DNA of 64,000 nucleotides from Paracidovorax anthurii (GTDB taxonomy: Bacteria; Pseudomonadota; Gammaproteobacteria; Burkholderiales; Burkholderiaceae_C), in assembly GCF_003269065.1 (NCBI RefSeq), contig NZ_QLTA01000013.1, positions 47,443 to 111,442 of the forward strand, read 5' to 3'. The translations under genes and the position numbers were made by a program. Shown piece after piece: positions 62,173 to 64,000 of this stretch; positions within the stretch are counted from its first letter, which is position 1, and every line of letters starts with the position of its first letter. The notes below the pieces were generated by a model, which worked only from the letters and a program-made list of their open reading frames with translations, was not told where the DNA came from and ran no database searches.

Positions 62173-62556
62173 TCAATGATCCAAAGGCATCGCAGCGATG
62201 CGCATCGCCTCAGCTTGCGCTCGTACGTACTCTGCGGGGCTAGCAAAGAGTGAGGCCACATCGAAAGGCTGCTTCTTGTACCGGGCTCCGCGCGCTTCAA
62301 TGATGTCGGCAAGGCCAGGGACTGCGATGGCATGGAGGATGTGCCGCTGTACGTACTGGCTGAGGTCTTTGCCGGGCACATCGGAGCGCGTGAGGATCAC
62401 CTCGCGGATGTACTGCTTCGCCCATTCCTGCTGCCGCTTGGCGTTCTTGTGGAGCTTGGGTTTCTCAGCCACGAGGTAGGCCCCCAGGTAGTCCATCAAG
62501 GTATCGTCCACCGAGATCGTTGTGGCCTTGCCATCGAGGGTGATGCTGATTCGCAT
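62173..62556 (-). CDS. Island protein of unknown function, 127 residues
   Basis: MRISITLDGKATTISVDDTL starts a soluble, mostly helical basic protein (KLHKNAKRQQEWAKQYIREV) ending AQAEAMRIAAMPLDH. I place the start here since the preceding residues encode the hairpin region. It might be the protein that binds the palindromes just downstream, but there is no direct evidence. Confidence 0.6.
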   Translation of the reverse strand: MRISITLDGKATTISVDDTLMDYLGAYLVAEKPKLHKNAKRQQEWAKQYIREVILTRSDVPGKDLSQYVQRHILHAIAVPGLADIIEARGARYKKQPFDVASLFASPAEYVRAQAEAMRIAAMPLDH

Positions 62557-62639
62557 AAAGGTGCCAAAAAGATATCCGATAAATAAGTATCGTACGACGG
62601 TTAACTGCATACGATAAAAAATTATCGCCTTCCCCGCTG

Positions 62640-62910
62640 AAATGCCGCCTCGGGGCGGCATTTGGTCTATCATCCGCCCATCCTCTCGGGGATCCGGGCT
62701 TGGTCGCCCGGTACGAAGGCGCAGCAGCCGCGCGCTTCTTTATGAGTCGGCGGCTTTTTTCATTCCCAGGCTGCGCTGGGCATGGTTCCGTTTCGGCGGG
62801 GCTGTGCGGGACTCCCGAAAGGGGGTGCCGGTCCTTCGTCCGGTCGACCAACCCGCACAGTCCTGCCACCCTCTCTTGGTCGAGGGGGCGGCAGGTTCAT
62901 AACCTGTCAC
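62640..62910 (+). ncRNA. Candidate structured leader RNA with serial hairpins
   Basis: Perfect stems: AAATGCCGCC/GGCGGCATTT (62640-62663), CCGGGC/GCCCGG (62694-62711), AGCCGC/GCGGCT then six T (62726-62760, terminator-like), CCCAG/CTGGG (62765-62780), CTGTGCGGG/CCCGCACAG (62802-62860) enclosing ACTCCC-GAAA-GGGGGT, CCTGCC/GGCAGG (62862-62895) and CAGGTT-CAT-AACCTG (62892-62906). The last two compete for CAGG just before the ribosome site at 62911. It may match a described mobile-element RNA motif. Confidence 0.6.
62726..62760 (+). terminator. Terminator-like hairpin inside the leader
   Basis: AGCCGC/GCGGCT with a 18-base loop and six T directly after. It would end any transcript entering from upstream, or act as an attenuator. 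Confidence 0.5.
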
Positions 62911-62922
62911 GAAGGAGCCATC

Positions 62923-63138
62923 ATGGCTGACTCTCTCGCATCCACCGGCGCGCATACTGCCGCCGTCTCCACTGATCCCGCCCACCTGCTTATGCAGGCT
63001 ATCAACTGCATGGAGCGCGCCAAGGCGTGCCTGTTGGTCAACGAACCCATGTACGGCTTCGCCCAGCAGGGCCTGGAAGCCGCACAACAGGCCGTGGCCG
63101 CGCTTGCCGTTATCGACACCAGCACAGCCGTTCATTGA
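62923..63138 (+). CDS. Island protein of unknown function, 71 residues
   Basis: MADSLASTGAHTAAVSTDPA begins after a strong GAAGGAG site. The protein is helical and Ala-rich (GFAQQGLEAAQQAVAALAV) with two Cys. It lies at the end of the structured leader, whose last hairpin abuts the ribosome site, so its translation may be controlled by the RNA. No family recognised. Confidence 0.65.
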   Translation: MADSLASTGAHTAAVSTDPAHLLMQAINCMERAKACLLVNEPMYGFAQQGLEAAQQAVAALAVIDTSTAVH

Positions 63139-63152
63139 TCAGGAGGTGCACC

Positions 63153-63671
63153 ATGGACTACCAGATCAGCGAAGAAGAGTTCTCCCGACTGGAAAGCGCC
63201 CGCGATCAGTTGGGCCTCATCTACGGCCTGCTCGCCACGGCGCGAGAGGGTGAAGAAATGTCTTGTGTCAAGGCGTCGCAACTTCTGGCATTTGTCGATG
63301 CACAGCAAGGCACGTTGGCGCAGGTGGTCAAAGCGGCCAACGAGCGGGAGGCGCAAGCTCTCAAGGCTCGGCATGAAGAAGCCGCCGCGCCCAAGGCGCC
63401 CCAGGTGTTCATCGCGCCCGAACTGCTGATGGGCCTGATGGACGCGGCCTGCGGCGAACTGACCGACTCTGAGGCGTTGAACAAGCTGTGGGATGGCCTC
63501 TACGGTGCGGGCACATTGCATCGCCCCTACATGGATGCTCTGCACCGCTTCATCGACGTGATGCGAGCCAGGGGCTTGGTCGTACACGTCCAATCCCTGG
63601 ATGGTCACCGATCGCTTGCGTTCGTGCCAGCACAACAGGAGCAGCCTAAGAACGTGTTTACGATCTTCTGA
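63153..63671 (+). CDS. Island protein, C-terminus formed by an IS end
   Basis: 172-residue soluble protein starting MDYQISEEEFSRLESARDQL after AGGAGGTG, 14 bases past the previous gene. Helical throughout, no known domain. The last residues KNVFTIF are encoded by the end of the IS5-family element (AACGTGTTTACGATC), so insertion has probably replaced the original C-terminus. Confidence 0.65.
   Translation: MDYQISEEEFSRLESARDQLGLIYGLLATAREGEEMSCVKASQLLAFVDAQQGTLAQVVKAANEREAQALKARHEEAAAPKAPQVFIAPELLMGLMDAACGELTDSEALNKLWDGLYGAGTLHRPYMDALHRFIDVMRARGLVVHVQSLDGHRSLAFVPAQQEQPKNVFTIF
63650..63665 (-). repeat. GATCGTAAACACGTTC repeat at the IS end
   Basis: GATCGTAAACACGTTC on the minus strand, one base different from the dispersed repeat. 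It contains the stop codon of the transposase. Confidence 0.55.
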
Positions 63672-63999
63672 GTAGCAGAGCCAGAAACGCCAAGTGGACG
63701 AACTGTAAGCTGGTGTTGAGCCATCGCTCACAGTTCTTCCATAGCCGCCGGTTCTTGTCCAGCCAAGCAAAGCTGCGCTCAACCACCCAGCGCTTGGGCA
63801 TGACCTTGAAGGTGTGCAACTCGCTTCTCTTGGCGATCTGCACCGTCACATGCTCACCCAGGATGTCCTTGACGCCTTGCGCGAAGGGCTCGCCTGTGTA
63901 ACCGCTGTCCGTCAGCACACTTTGCACCCGCCCCAGCGAGCGCTTGCAGCGCTTGAAGGCCGCAAGCGCTCCCTTGCGATCAGTCACTTGGGCTGTGGT
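63658..63999 (-). CDS. IS5-family DDE transposase, C-terminal part
   Basis: The frame is open to the window edge; 113 residues are visible, starting TTAQVTDRKGALAAF. The second catalytic Asp lies in VLTDSGYTGEPFA and the catalytic Glu in WVVERSFAWLDKNRRLWKNC, followed by the family's closing helix FVHLAFLALLLRRS. This is the IS427-like group by memory. The N-terminal part lies beyond the window. Confidence 0.85.
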   Translation of the reverse strand, partial: TTAQVTDRKGALAAFKRCKRSLGRVQSVLTDSGYTGEPFAQGVKDILGEHVTVQIAKRSELHTFKVMPKRWVVERSFAWLDKNRRLWKNCERWLNTSLQFVHLAFLALLLRRS

Positions 64000-64000
64000 T

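Larger units (their letters stand above)
63650..64000 (-). mobile_element. IS5-family insertion sequence, partial
   Basis: The 3' half of a minus-strand IS5-like element that runs out of the window. The terminal inverted repeat cannot be confirmed without the other end; the boundary is placed at AACGTGTTTACGATC because the transposase stop lies in it. Confidence 0.65.

Noticed and set aside
61895..62176. 93-residue minus-strand frame across the 30-bp palindrome
   Set aside because: Its sequence is made of imperfect repeats (GYSAHLKEAK, GYRAHLNVKY) that mirror non-coding repeats, and the palindrome is inside it; no ribosome site.
62640..62663. Simple terminator of the 62173-62556 gene
   Set aside because: It lies upstream of that gene, not behind it, and has no T tract; grouped instead with the leader hairpins.
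1..64000. CRISPR array, rRNA or tRNA genes
   Set aside because: No regularly spaced identical repeats and no tRNA- or rRNA-like sequence seen; the only RNA gene supported is the 4.5S RNA.

Overview
The window reads as the chromosome of a high-GC betaproteobacterium of the family Comamonadaceae, most like Acidovorax/Paracidovorax. This rests on protein character and on familiar local gene orders (rho-trxA-addB/addA, 4.5S RNA near dnaX-ybaB-recR, gloB-methyltransferase-rnhA); no database was searched. About 52 kb is ordinary core genome, interrupted by an 8.8-kb filamentous prophage and ending in about 3.4 kb of lower-GC mobile DNA.

Layout. 1-5.3 kb: phoB (truncated by the window edge) and phoR, then a MATE exporter and a membrane glycosyltransferase on the other strand. 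5.4-20.1 kb: type-B L31, the SbcCD nuclease, rho, trxA, an AddB/AddA-like helicase-nuclease pair and a flavoprotein. 20.1-29.5 kb: 4.5S RNA, a chemoreceptor, dnaX-ybaB-recR, MAPEG, an orphan ABC substrate-binding protein, a DUF3096 peptide, mltD and gloB.

29.5-38.3 kb: an integrated inovirus resembling the Ralstonia phiRSM type as I recall it. It holds a serine recombinase, Zot/pI, pVI-, pIII- and pVIII-like coat proteins, tiny hydrophobic proteins, an ssDNA-binding protein, a Rep protein, a hairpin-rich intergenic region, and a divergent regulator pair around an 11-bp inverted repeat. It appears to sit in the first codons of a methyltransferase gene, whose body resumes at 38.3 kb with a phage-encoded N-terminus.

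38.3-52.9 kb: methyltransferase, rnhA, a thioredoxin-like protein, a tightly coupled moaA-mobA-GNAT-moeA operon, an SDR, a LodA/LodB-like quinoprotein pair, a MnSOD plus ZIP transporter behind a strong Fur box, an aldehyde dehydrogenase with a Crp/Fnr regulator, and an Mpo1-like membrane protein. 53-60.6 kb: a lipoprotein and an iron-uptake cluster (FecI, FecR, a TonB receptor with a signalling domain, an unknown periplasmic protein and an M20 peptidase). 60.6-64 kb: small proteins of plasmid/ICE character, a 30-bp perfect palindrome, repeated GCGACCGTCGC sites, a 270-nt stretch packed with perfect hairpins, and a partial IS5-family element.

Not explained by the genes: two families of short dispersed repeats (an AT-rich GCTAT...ATAGC element, and GATCGTGAACACGTTC); a nine-A slippage site at the point where DnaX would be cut to gamma; and a structured leader at 62.64-62.91 kb.
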